This document shows, piece after piece, positions 19,556 through 26,620 of a stretch of DNA of 26,620 nt. The DNA comes from a virus: positions 1 through 26,620 of the IMG/VR virus record IMGVR_UViG_3300027759_000368. The stretch is one strand, 5' to 3'. The notes under the pieces were generated by a model. It was not told the origin of the DNA, searched no databases, and saw only the letters and a program-made list of their open reading frames with translations. Both the position numbers and the translations under genes were made by a program. How positions within the stretch are numbered: position 1 is the first letter of the stretch; the number at the start of each line of letters is the position of its first letter.

Positions 19556-20687
19556 TGACTTTTGCCTTATAGTCTTGTACACTCATGCCAGCTTGCTTGA
19601 GAACAGTATCATCGGATGGATGGTTTGTCATACCATTGAAAGTTCTCACGAGGCCTAGATCCAGCATTGCCTTTTGTCGACCATACGGGTGATCTTTAAT
19701 TTTGCATGACGACCACAGTGAGTCAAAATCGAGATGATTATAAGCTCCACCCGGTTTCACATAGTTCTCGACCCATCGGATAAAGTCGCAGCATACATCT
19801 TCTGCATTGTAGGGGAACGCACCTGTGTCAGCATAAATCTTCTCCATTACCTTATCAAGGAACTTTTCTTTTTGCAACTTATCAGTGTTGTTTGCTAGAT
19901 ATGAGATGCACTCGACAGCATTCGTACCATAGTAGAATGGGCTTTCGAGATTGACATACTGTGGAAACCAATCGGCGATGTCTGCTACGAATGCCGCATA
20001 CTGGAATCGATAAACACGAAGTCCATTCTTGGTATTCCAATCAAACATCCATTCTCCGATTTCGCGAAGATCTTTCTTGGAGTTGTTGCCTTCGAGCCAC
20101 TCTGCCATTTCTCGGCAAAGACGAGGTGCATACTCAGAAAGGTAGTAATCTCCGCCTCTCTTGTAGCCAGGTTTCGGCTTTGGAAAGGAAGGAAACTGAT
20201 AACCCACAGAGGTGTAGAATGGATATGGATAAACGTTGATGAATCGCGTCATCTCTTCGATAGTTTTAAACTTATAGAGATGCGGAAGAATCGTATTCGA
20301 ATAGCCCGAAGGTTTTACCGAGTAGTTGATACCAGAACCAGTCACACGGTGGAGAAGGAATATGTAGAGCCATTCCGCTAATTGAAAGTCAGAGTGCTTG
20401 CCAGTCCAGTCGGTGGCAATCGTTTTCCTTTGGTATGTATGATGACCTTTCTCCATCTTGTCCCAATAGGGATGTTCAGGAGTCCAACCATAGAACACAT
20501 CGTTGACGATTTGTGAGAAGCCTGCAAACTTACGTTCGACGACGTCATAGAGCTCTACGTTCTCTAAGAGGTCGTCGTTCATATTTGATTCGAGGTATGG
20601 TACAGATCCAAGATTGCACTTGGCTTGCTGATCCTTTGCTAGATGGAAATATCGGATATACTCGTCATAATATTCAGTGAGTTCCAC
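19539..20687 (-). CDS. Putative base-hypermodification transferase-like protein B
   Basis: A 382-residue protein with a GTG start at 20687, inside the previous gene's last codons (14-base overlap); the next ATG would lose 35 residues. Landmarks are LAEWLYIFLLHRVTGSGINY, then SVKPSGYSNTILP, FQYAAFVADIADWFPQYV, and YYGTNAVECISYL. The 'R-x-TGSG...GY-N' block is what I associate with amino acid:DNA transferase-like proteins of hypermodified phages. No kinase P-loop is present. The assignment is tentative. Confidence 0.45.
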   Translation of the reverse strand: MELTEYYDEYIRYFHLAKDQQAKCNLGSVPYLESNMNDDLLENVELYDVVERKFAGFSQIVNDVFYGWTPEHPYWDKMEKGHHTYQRKTIATDWTGKHSDFQLAEWLYIFLLHRVTGSGINYSVKPSGYSNTILPHLYKFKTIEEMTRFINVYPYPFYTSVGYQFPSFPKPKPGYKRGGDYYLSEYAPRLCREMAEWLEGNNSKKDLREIGEWMFDWNTKNGLRVYRFQYAAFVADIADWFPQYVNLESPFYYGTNAVECISYLANNTDKLQKEKFLDKVMEKIYADTGAFPYNAEDVCCDFIRWVENYVKPGGAYNHLDFDSLWSSCKIKDHPYGRQKAMLDLGLVRTFNGMTNHPSDDTVLKQAGMSVQDYKAKVNELVN

Positions 20688-21099
20688 GCAGATAATCTTT
20701 CATATTTTCAAGAGTCATCGTTACGTTACGAAAGTCGTTCCACTTTCTATTACGCATTGAAGGATGACCGATCTTGAGGTGATCTATGCCAAGCTTGTCG
20801 AGTACCTTCGAAGGAAAGTTGCCGAGAGCAATCACCTTCTTATCTCTAAACTTGCTTAGCTTAGTATTTATATCCTCAAGATTGACGTTCGCCATCTTCG
20901 GATCTGCGTCAACAATATCAGGAATCACGTTGTAGAAGTCGTATGCATATTGACCTACGATGTTCATCCAGTTCTTGAGACGCCAATACGTATCTGATCT
21001 CGAACGGACATCGTTGCTCGAAGGGCACAGACCAACGACCACGACATCATCGCTGATATCGTGGCCACTCAAAGTCGAATAATATAAAACGTCTTTCAT
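20674..21099 (-). CDS. Uracil-DNA glycosylase-fold protein
   Basis: A 141-residue protein. VVVVGLCPSSNDVRSRSD is in the place of the UDG water-activating GxxP motif and IGHPSMRNRKWND of the HPS motif; DFYNVIP and KVIALGNFPSKVLDK match other UDG-superfamily strands. The usual catalytic Asp or Asn after the first motif is not obvious, so it may recognise rather than cut. It starts at 21099 next to dCMP hydroxymethylase and may act on a modified base, or guard DNA. Confidence 0.65.
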   Translation of the reverse strand: MKDVLYYSTLSGHDISDDVVVVGLCPSSNDVRSRSDTYWRLKNWMNIVGQYAYDFYNVIPDIVDADPKMANVNLEDINTKLSKFRDKKVIALGNFPSKVLDKLGIDHLKIGHPSMRNRKWNDFRNVTMTLENMKDYLRGTH

Positions 21100-21749
21100 T
21101 ATTTTACCTTATCAAAATGTCTCTCATATACATGAAGGTTGCCGACATTCCAGATGATCTTTGGCCATGTCTTAAGATGAAGATCATCAGACAGTTGATT
21201 AGCAACATAGGACTGCCATGCATAGTCGTTGCGATAGCCGAAGACAACATCATTGGAACGCATCTGCACGATAGCAACTAGTTGACCATCACGAATCATA
21301 TACTGCACTGCATTAGTGCACATAAAGTCGGACATGCCATTGAAATTGTAATCATACCACATCGTAGGACGAGTGTAGATCATGACAGCACGACGACTAT
21401 TAGGATTGCAACGAAGTTCTTTTAGAACGTTGGCGTATTGATTGAAGTTATCTTCATGCCAAATTGCCCAACCATAATTCGAGTTGATGTAACCATTTTC
21501 ATCGGCCACTTGCTGCCAAATGGCAGGAGTCTTACCAGGAATATCATTGACACTCAGTGACATCGACTTATACCAAGCAAGCTCACGCTCGACATACTCT
21601 TCGTTGACTTCACCGAAGATGGTTGGTTCATCAGCTTCGAATGTAGCACCGATCATCTCGATGGTTTTGACACCAGTCTTATCAGTGACAAAGTTACTGT
21701 CCATCAATTCACCGATAAAGTGATTACGAATATCTTCAACCTTCAGCAA
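21099..21749 (-). CDS. 42: dCMP hydroxymethylase (gp42)
   Basis: Very close to T4 gp42 throughout: DKTGVKTIEMIGATFEADEP, INSNYGWAIWHEDNF, MIYTRPTMWYDYNFNGMSDF, MCTNAVQYMIRDGQL and MRSNDVVFGYRNDYAWQSYV. The catalytic Cys is in MCTN, and the ND after GYR provides the Asp that favours dCMP over dUMP. It makes 5-hydroxymethyl-dCMP using methylene-tetrahydrofolate, so this phage probably has modified cytosine. I prefer the TTG start at 21749 because GGAGG sits five bases before it; the ATG at 21764 has no ribosome site. The 216-residue product lacks about 30 C-terminal residues of T4's 246. Confidence 0.93.
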   Translation of the reverse strand: MLKVEDIRNHFIGELMDSNFVTDKTGVKTIEMIGATFEADEPTIFGEVNEEYVERELAWYKSMSLSVNDIPGKTPAIWQQVADENGYINSNYGWAIWHEDNFNQYANVLKELRCNPNSRRAVMIYTRPTMWYDYNFNGMSDFMCTNAVQYMIRDGQLVAIVQMRSNDVVFGYRNDYAWQSYVANQLSDDLHLKTWPKIIWNVGNLHVYERHFDKVK

Positions 21750-22116
21750 GATTACCTCCAACATTCGCGCCAACTATCTTGACAGGACGATTAAGAAAGT
21801 CACGATCAGGTGATTGACCGTCCATCTTGCCACGAGAATAAGACACTACGAACGACGCATAGTTGATCAAATCCATTGCAGAGTCTACGATGGATTCGAA
21901 GTTAGGCGTGTAAGTAGGATCTTTTTCCATGGCTTCAATGACTGACTGCATACGCAGAGTCTTAGCATAGATGAGATCGGTAATGGTAGCTACACCACGA
22001 GGATAGTAGTCAGCTTGGCGAATGCGTGATGCTTCGTTCTGATAGTCTTTCGACTTCTTCAGTTGGATTTCAGCACACTCTTGGAGGACTTTAATTGATT
22101 CACGTTCTTTAGACAT
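21736..22116 (-). CDS. Nmad1/DUF1599-type nucleotide modification-associated protein
   Basis: Starting at the ATG at 22116 (AAGGTG upstream), the 126-residue protein contains CAEIQLKKSKDYQN, then RQADYYPRGVATITDLIYAK, TLRMQSV and SAMDLINYASFVV. The KDYQN ... YPRG-x-x-xI-D-I-x-x-K-x-LR pattern is that of DUF1599, named nucleotide modification-associated domain 1 because it recurs beside DNA-base modification genes. Its activity is not established. It overlaps the gp42 start by 14 bases, so they are probably translated together. Confidence 0.75.
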   Translation of the reverse strand: MSKERESIKVLQECAEIQLKKSKDYQNEASRIRQADYYPRGVATITDLIYAKTLRMQSVIEAMEKDPTYTPNFESIVDSAMDLINYASFVVSYSRGKMDGQSPDRDFLNRPVKIVGANVGGNLAEG

Positions 22117-22645
22117 ATTTAGGCACCTTATAAAATTTGCCATCGAATTTGGAAGGCATTAATGAATCTACTACATATTGCGAATTAAGTACATTGATTA
22201 ATTCGAATGTCACCACATCATTTTCTCGGAGTGGCCGATCTTCGGGACGATGCATCCGATAAAAACAATAATGAGTCAAGCGCCCGGCATCGATGCCTTC
22301 TTGCACCCATGGATGTGTCTGCAACTTTTGCTCAGAAACGTTATAGTACAGGTTCTCATCGATGCATTTGAAATCGATGTAAGCATCGTCGACGCGAACG
22401 TCATAAACGCATGCTCCGCTTTTTTCACAGTGCTCAGGCCGCGGACCAAGAACGATGTTTTTCTTGATGAGCCACTCTTCGAGGACCAGACAGTCGACGT
22501 CTTTGGTAAACTTGAAGTCGTTTCGGGTGCCTTGATTAAGGCGCGCCTTCATATCTTCACGAAGTTGTAGGAAATCTTTATCGATCACCAAGCCAGGCTC
22601 GGTTACGGAAAAGACGGTTTTAAGTTTTTCTAATAGTTCAGTCAT
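22109..22645 (-). CDS. Possible PD-(D/E)xK nuclease-like protein
   Basis: A 178-residue protein of unknown function. ACVYDVRVDDAYIDFKCIDE carries a D...DxK pattern on adjacent strands, the core of PD-(D/E)xK nucleases, followed by a helix and a WVQEGIDAGRLTHYCFYR strand. The match is to layout only. It opens the modification block; promoter P10 lies just upstream, and the start at 22645 lacks a clear ribosome site. Confidence 0.55.
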   Translation of the reverse strand: MTELLEKLKTVFSVTEPGLVIDKDFLQLREDMKARLNQGTRNDFKFTKDVDCLVLEEWLIKKNIVLGPRPEHCEKSGACVYDVRVDDAYIDFKCIDENLYYNVSEQKLQTHPWVQEGIDAGRLTHYCFYRMHRPEDRPLRENDVVTFELINVLNSQYVVDSLMPSKFDGKFYKVPKYV

Positions 22646-22651
22646 AATTTT

Positions 22652-22680
22652 AATCTACCACATCTTTCATAATATGTACA
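22652..22680 (-). promoter_or_regulatory. Promoter P10 (TGTACA, 17 bp, TAGATT)
   Basis: TGTACA at 22680-22675 and TAGATT at 22657-22652 at the head of the modification block. The -10 ends seven bases before the ATG, so the mRNA would be nearly leaderless, matching the missing Shine-Dalgarno. Confidence 0.6.
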
Positions 22681-22688
22681 CATTTAAT

Positions 22689-22967
22689 TTAAATACTTTT
22701 GTAATGTTTGTCCCACGCGGAGTTTGCTACATTCAAACCCGCTTTGGCTTGATCAAGATTCCACATAGTCTGGCTAATAGAAAACGGTGAGTTTGCATTT
22801 TCAATGTCACGAATAAGTTTATTCACACTAGCACGCTTTCTCATAGCTGGTATACTGCTATTAGTCATCGGAGGTACAGGGATTTCACGAAGAATTGCTA
22901 TAGCAAAGTCACGTGCCTTGAAAAGAGGTAGACTCGGAAGAGAGCGAAGGATGTCATACTTATCCAT
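22689..22967 (-). CDS. Small protein of unknown function (92 aa)
   Basis: The ATG at 22967 overlaps the previous stop by one base and has GGAAAGG upstream. The product (MDKYDILRSLPSLPLFKARD) is helical and basic in its first half, ending AGLNVANSAWDKHYKSI. No family recognised. Confidence 0.6.
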   Translation of the reverse strand: MDKYDILRSLPSLPLFKARDFAIAILREIPVPPMTNSSIPAMRKRASVNKLIRDIENANSPFSISQTMWNLDQAKAGLNVANSAWDKHYKSI

Positions 22968-23254
22968 TAGAGTGCCTTTCCGTCAATGATAAACTCACGA
23001 GTTTTGTAATGGCGGCAAATAATACCGTCATTCATCATGATCTGAAAAGGAACTTCACCGTATGCGTTGTAAGGTCCAACGAGACGGGCGAAGTAGGCAT
23101 CTACATCGTAATACTTGATCAGCGCGGCTTGAAACTTGGCTTTGGTAATTGGGCCGCGCTTAAAGCGGGCGACAAACTTACGTTCGCCGGCGGCGGTATT
23201 GTAATGGAGGTATCCGCCATGGTATTCAAAATTGCTCTTAACGAATGCAGTCAT
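22967..23254 (-). CDS. Conserved phage protein of unknown function (95 aa)
   Basis: It begins MTAFVKSNFEYHGGYLHYNT and continues FVARFKRGPITKAKFQAALI, KYYDVDAYFARLVGPYNAYG. Small proteins with the 'YHGGYLxY...FVARFK' start occur in many phages; function unknown. It follows promoter P11 and the ribosome site AGAAGGAAA. Confidence 0.65.
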   Translation of the reverse strand: MTAFVKSNFEYHGGYLHYNTAAGERKFVARFKRGPITKAKFQAALIKYYDVDAYFARLVGPYNAYGEVPFQIMMNDGIICRHYKTREFIIDGKAL

Positions 23255-23282
23255 AATTATTTCCTTCTTGATTATAGGTCCA

Positions 23283-23311
23283 CCTTACCAAGAATTGGAT
23301 TAATTGTACAT
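23283..23311 (-). promoter_or_regulatory. Promoter P11 (TGTACA, 17 bp, TAAGGT)
   Basis: TGTACA at 23311-23306 and TAAGGT at 23288-23283, ahead of the 22967-23254 gene. Its -10 and leader differ from those of P1 by one base in 27. Confidence 0.7.
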
Positions 23312-23336
23312 GCTTTATTTTCGAAACAAAACTATT

Positions 23337-24389
23337 TTATGAAGATTTTTTGAACCATTCGAGATTCGATTTTAGCCGTTCGTTGTCTGGCTCAAACTCG
23401 AGGGCTTTCAGCACTTGCTTTTCTGCCTCTGCTGGCATGCCAAGGTGCCATGCAGAGATGGCAGCATAGTCATAAGGCATCGAACCCCACACTTCAGGAT
23501 CTACGGTATAAACAAACTCACGATCGGTGATAGCAAGAGCAGACATAGAAGCGCCATAGCATTCAGACCAATTTTGTCTTTGATATGACAGCTTTGCTAT
23601 TTCACACCATGGTTCACGAGTGTAAGGTGCTTCTGTTACACCTAATCTCGCAGATTTCATGGCATTTTCCCAGTCGCCGAGCTCATTATAACAACGAGCC
23701 ATCACACGATATGCGTAGCATCTTTCATTGGGCCACGTGGCACCAGGAAGAGCGAGGTATCGATTACACTCATCGATCGCTTGTTGCCAAAGTCCATGGA
23801 AAGACAGTTCACGCGCATAATAAAATGCATTTCGCGGATCATGTGGATCTTCTTTGATCGACATCTCGAGCAGCGGTAGATACTGACCTCTACTTTTTGA
23901 AGAATCAGGCTTATGGATTACCAACAACATGTCAGTGTCTGTGTACTTCTCTTCGATACCATATGGAATAGGATATTCATGGCAAGGATGAGTCCAACGA
24001 TAACCGTGACGAGCATGAATCTTTTCGTATTTAAAAACGATGCCTGCACCCCAATCAAAACCATATGTCATACGAGTGGTGTCTGCAGTCCATACTCTCT
24101 CAATTTCTTCTCGCCATCCGGGCTGAAGTTCTTCGTCAAGATCTAAGCTTACACATACATCAACATCTCGAGGAATTAAAGCGAGCGCAGCATTACGAGC
24201 ATCATCAAATCTCCAAGGAGTAATGCAAATGCTATTGACGATTGCACCATGTTTTTGCGCAAGTTCAACAGTTGCATCTGTGCTACCAGTATCGGCGATG
24301 ATGATTAGATCTGCATCTGCAGCAGAATTACAAAATCTTTCTACAAAATGTTCTTCGTTCTTACTGATAGCATAGACGCATATTTTCAT
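23337..24389 (-). CDS. Family 2 glycosyltransferase with TPR repeats
   Basis: A 350-residue protein. The N-terminal GT2 domain has KICVYAISKNEEHFVERF, IIADTGSTDATVELAQ and the metal motif VCVSLDLDEEL (about residues 83-93). From about residue 190 the protein is built of TPR-like helical pairs (FYYARELSFHGLWQQAIDEC, YAYRVMARCYNELGDWENAM, DYAAISAWHLGMPAEAEKQV). This pairing is typical of protein- or cell-surface glycosyltransferases. The target could be phage particles, DNA or host lipopolysaccharide. Confidence 0.85.
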   Translation of the reverse strand: MKICVYAISKNEEHFVERFCNSAADADLIIIADTGSTDATVELAQKHGAIVNSICITPWRFDDARNAALALIPRDVDVCVSLDLDEELQPGWREEIERVWTADTTRMTYGFDWGAGIVFKYEKIHARHGYRWTHPCHEYPIPYGIEEKYTDTDMLLVIHKPDSSKSRGQYLPLLEMSIKEDPHDPRNAFYYARELSFHGLWQQAIDECNRYLALPGATWPNERCYAYRVMARCYNELGDWENAMKSARLGVTEAPYTREPWCEIAKLSYQRQNWSECYGASMSALAITDREFVYTVDPEVWGSMPYDYAAISAWHLGMPAEAEKQVLKALEFEPDNERLKSNLEWFKKSS

Positions 24390-24802
24390 GATTTTTTAGG
24401 CAACTTTCCTAGGAGACCGTGATTGCCAGCATGGCTCGGAGCTTTCCAACCAGCAGGTTTGATCAGATCTGGAAGACCGAGAGGATTCGGTCGTTCTGGC
24501 TTGATACCAACCTCCTTTGAAAGGTTAGCACGAAGTACCTTATTCCATGCTTCATACGAATCGATACCCATCGAATCCAATGTACCGATAGCCACGACAC
24601 ATAGGTCGATCAGACCATCAACGATTTCTTCTGCATCGTTGGCGTTCACCGCATTCTTTGTTTCAGTCAGTTCTTCGTCGAGGAACGTCATACGAAACCG
24701 AAGAAACTGCTTTAGCTTCTCGGCATCAAAGTCCTGAACCTTCTCATTGACACCGTAATAACGATGCATACCAGAAATATCTCTTACCCAATCTTCACTC
24801 AT
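24386..24802 (-). CDS. MazG-like nucleoside triphosphate pyrophosphohydrolase
   Basis: Starting at the ATG at 24802 (ATGA overlap with deformylase), the 138-residue protein carries a MazG-type helix pair: RMTFLDEELTETKNAVNAND and EEIVDGLIDLCVVAIGTLDS, giving the ExxE and ExxD metal-binding pairs. These enzymes split NTPs or dNTPs into monophosphate and pyrophosphate. In a phage that makes hydroxymethyl-dCMP it could serve like T4 gp56 in removing dCTP, or act on ppGpp as proposed for cyanophage MazG; both are inference. Confidence 0.78.
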   Translation of the reverse strand: MSEDWVRDISGMHRYYGVNEKVQDFDAEKLKQFLRFRMTFLDEELTETKNAVNANDAEEIVDGLIDLCVVAIGTLDSMGIDSYEAWNKVLRANLSKEVGIKPERPNPLGLPDLIKPAGWKAPSHAGNHGLLGKLPKKS

Positions 24803-25359
24803 GCTTTTAACCAATCCATCATTTGTTGTACTTCTAAAGATAACTCATTTTTCGGTTTAAGTACACCGTTTTTTCTGTTTATTTTTGCTGCCAGCTTTTT
24901 AGCTTGTTCCATATGATATGTATTCGCTCGCTTCGTATGCTGAATGCCATTCAAGTGGTCGAGTTCATGCTGAAAGACTCGAGCAGTGATACCATCAAAC
25001 TTCTTCGTTTCGGTCGTGCCATCAGGGTGCGTGAAGCGAACCTTGATAAACTTCGGTCTCTTGATCTTGACGAAGAGATTTGGATACGACAAGCATCCTT
25101 CTTCGAGTGTTACCATCTCTGATGATACGTCGATGATCTTCGGATTGATCACACCGATCACGTTCTCTGCTCTCATCACGAACATACGAGTACGTACACC
25201 AATCTGATTGGCCGAGAGTCCCATGCCTTCAGCATCGATCATCGTCTCGGCAAGATCGTTGTAGAGTTCTACAGGATTGACGATCGGATTATCGAAGTCA
25301 AACTTCGGCATCTCTTCTTTCAGAATAGGATCCGTATGTAGTAAAATTTCTCTGATCAT
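24799..25359 (-). CDS. def: Peptide deformylase
   Basis: A 186-residue protein with all three deformylase motifs: GMGLSANQIG, EGCLSYP (metal-binding Cys) and QHELDHLNG (HExxH). It removes the formyl group from new proteins, using Fe2+ or Zn2+. Marine T4-like phages often carry one; in cyanophages it is thought to favour phage or photosystem protein maturation. Start at 25359 with AGGA upstream. It overlaps the 46-aa gene by four bases. Confidence 0.95.
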   Translation of the reverse strand: MIREILLHTDPILKEEMPKFDFDNPIVNPVELYNDLAETMIDAEGMGLSANQIGVRTRMFVMRAENVIGVINPKIIDVSSEMVTLEEGCLSYPNLFVKIKRPKFIKVRFTHPDGTTETKKFDGITARVFQHELDHLNGIQHTKRANTYHMEQAKKLAAKINRKNGVLKPKNELSLEVQQMMDWLKA

Positions 25360-25496
25360 TTTATAATCCTGCTATAATCTAGTTTTGTCATTCTATTAAT
25401 TGCTGTATGATACTTTTTCAGAAGTATGAGTTCATCTTTCGAAAAGTATTGACACCAATACTGTTTACCGTCTTTCTCTTCGATCCACTGATTCAT
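25356..25496 (-). CDS. Small protein (46 aa) between gp46 and deformylase
   Basis: A short frame from the ATG at 25496, overlapping the gp46 stop and the deformylase start as ATGA on both sides. The product begins MNQWIEEKDGKQYWCQYFSK and ends KLDYSRIIK: two strands then a basic helix. No family recognised, but the double overlap makes it a convincing gene. Confidence 0.65.
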   Translation of the reverse strand: MNQWIEEKDGKQYWCQYFSKDELILLKKYHTAINRMTKLDYSRIIK

Positions 25497-26620
25497 GCTG
25501 CAATCCGACTAAAGTTCTTGTGCTTCTCGAACTTGATCACGCTATGGAACTTATCATAGAGCTGATCACCCTTGTGGCTAATCACAAACGTATTAGTATC
25601 TTGAGTGAGGCCTTCGAGAATCTTCATGAATTCTTCTGTTCCTCCGACGTCGAGCGACGAGTCGAAGACTTCATCCATAATGAGAAGGTTGGTCGAAGCA
25701 GAATTACGGAGCTTAGCAATAGCCCGCCAGGTAAACATAAGGCTAAGATCAATGCGCATCTTTTCTCCTTCGGAGAAAGAGGCATAGCTGAAATCGTCTC
25801 TGTGACGCGACTTAATAGTTTCATTAAAGTTTTCGTCCAATTCGAACTGGACAAAGAAGTCCATGGCTGCGAGATACTTATTGATGAGTTTGTTCATGAC
25901 AGGAACATACTGTTTAATGATCTTCGTCTTGATACCTGTGTCCTTAAGTAGAACACCAGACACTTCAAGAACTGAACGATGATATGTTAGTTCTTCCTTA
26001 CGAGCTTTGATATTCTTGAGATCGTTCTTGAAAACATCGACATCGTCAGTGCTCGTATCAATCGCAAGTGTATTGTTCTTGATCGATTCGATCTCTGCGT
26101 TGAGAGTCTTAATCGAGTTCTGCCAAGAACGAATGTCTGCATTATGACCAGTGATCTGTGTATTGTAAGATGTAATCTGAGTATTGATATCGGCAATCTC
26201 GTTTAGTCGAGTCTCGATGTTTTCCATCTGCTTCTCGATCTCGGCCATTGCACCTTCGATCTCACTCGTCTTGTTCGTACGATTGCTAATCCATTCTTCT
26301 TTGAAACCATGATCGATACCCTGACGGCATGTCGGGCAATTATCGTGGTCGTGGAAGAACGAGATCTCTTTCTTAAACTTACGAATCTTGGTCTCGAGAT
26401 CTGTCTCCATCTGACGTAGCTTTAGCTTACGCTTGGATACCTTGTCATGATCCTCGATCTCTGCGCTCAAAGACAAGATGTTATCAGCCACGACTTGAAT
26501 AGCAGCTTCAGTTTCTGCTACACGATCTTCGAGCTCGTCGATCATACTTTGCTTGGCTTTGATCAGCTCGTCATTGTTGGTACGAAGAGACACGATGTGC
26601 TTCTCTGCCAACTCGATCTT
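25493..26620 (-). CDS. 46: Recombination endonuclease subunit gp46 (Rad50/SbcC-like), N-terminus outside the window
   Basis: The frame is open at the window's end, so about the first third is missing, including Walker A. The visible 375 residues hold a long coiled coil broken by the zinc hook DNCPTCRQGIDHG (CPTC). Then comes the ABC signature YASFSEGEKMRIDLSLMF and Walker B TNLLIMDEVFDSSLD with the D-loop, then the switch-like VISHKG. With gp47 it forms the nuclease complex that resects DNA ends for recombination-dependent replication in T4. Confidence 0.93.
   Translation of the reverse strand, partial: KIELAEKHIVSLRTNNDELIKAKQSMIDELEDRVAETEAAIQVVADNILSLSAEIEDHDKVSKRKLKLRQMETDLETKIRKFKKEISFFHDHDNCPTCRQGIDHGFKEEWISNRTNKTSEIEGAMAEIEKQMENIETRLNEIADINTQITSYNTQITGHNADIRSWQNSIKTLNAEIESIKNNTLAIDTSTDDVDVFKNDLKNIKARKEELTYHRSVLEVSGVLLKDTGIKTKIIKQYVPVMNKLINKYLAAMDFFVQFELDENFNETIKSRHRDDFSYASFSEGEKMRIDLSLMFTWRAIAKLRNSASTNLLIMDEVFDSSLDVGGTEEFMKILEGLTQDTNTFVISHKGDQLYDKFHSVIKFEKHKNFSRIAA

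Noticed and set aside
19576-19581. TGTACA near the end of transferase-like protein B
   Set aside because: There is no matching -10 and it lies about 20 bases before the next start codon, inside coding sequence.
16547-20870. TATAAATA copies at about 16547, 18664 and 20863
   Set aside because: All are inside conserved coding regions and far from gene starts, so chance is the simplest reading.

Overview
The window is one strand of a T4-like (tevenvirus-type) bacteriophage genome. Every gene I can support is read from the minus strand, so gene order runs from high to low coordinates. The T4 assignment rests on recognisable core replication genes: gp46 (C-terminal part), gp45 sliding clamp, gp44 and gp62 clamp loader, RegA and gp42 dCMP hydroxymethylase. 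The accessory content (peroxiredoxin, peptide deformylase, MazG-like protein, curli-type secretion genes, conserved small phage proteins) resembles marine T4-like phages. The host cannot be told from this window.

From high to low coordinates: (1) 26620-22689 holds gp46, a 46-aa protein, peptide deformylase, a MazG-like pyrophosphohydrolase, a glycosyltransferase with TPR repeats and two small unknown proteins. (2) 22645-15310 is a tight, mostly overlapping block: a nuclease-like protein, an Nmad1/DUF1599-type protein, dCMP hydroxymethylase, a UDG-fold protein, two apparently paralogous large proteins resembling DNA-base hypermodification transferases, a fold-type II PLP enzyme, an SGNH-like protein, a DUF3310-like protein and a glycosyltransferase. 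I read it as a candidate pathway that makes 5-hydroxymethylcytosine and then builds further on the base. (3) 15251-12466 is the clamp, clamp-loader and RegA operon, with a small zinc-finger protein inside it. (4) 12347-6408 has small early-type genes and a cluster of 26 tRNA genes. All 26 encode CCA and together they cover all 20 amino acids. Four gaps in the cluster hold strongly self-complementary sequence that looks like structured non-coding RNA. (5) 6398-4129 holds peroxiredoxin, a YkgJ-type cysteine-cluster protein and small membrane or unknown proteins. (6) 4095-1 holds a radical SAM/SPASM protein, two tandem paralogous small membrane proteins, and a curli-like module (CsgF, CsgG, a curlin-repeat protein, and a FecR-domain protein cut by the window edge).

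Transcription signals: eleven sites share the -35 element TGTACA, exactly 17 bp, then a TA-rich -10 that is mostly TAnnnT. Most sit just upstream of operon starts, and two follow rho-independent terminators directly. A few NATAAATA elements resemble T4 late promoters. Together the genes suggest a phage that builds its own replisome, makes and probably decorates modified cytosine, carries a near-complete tRNA supply, and exports an amyloid-like or surface protein through a phage-encoded CsgG pore late in infection.
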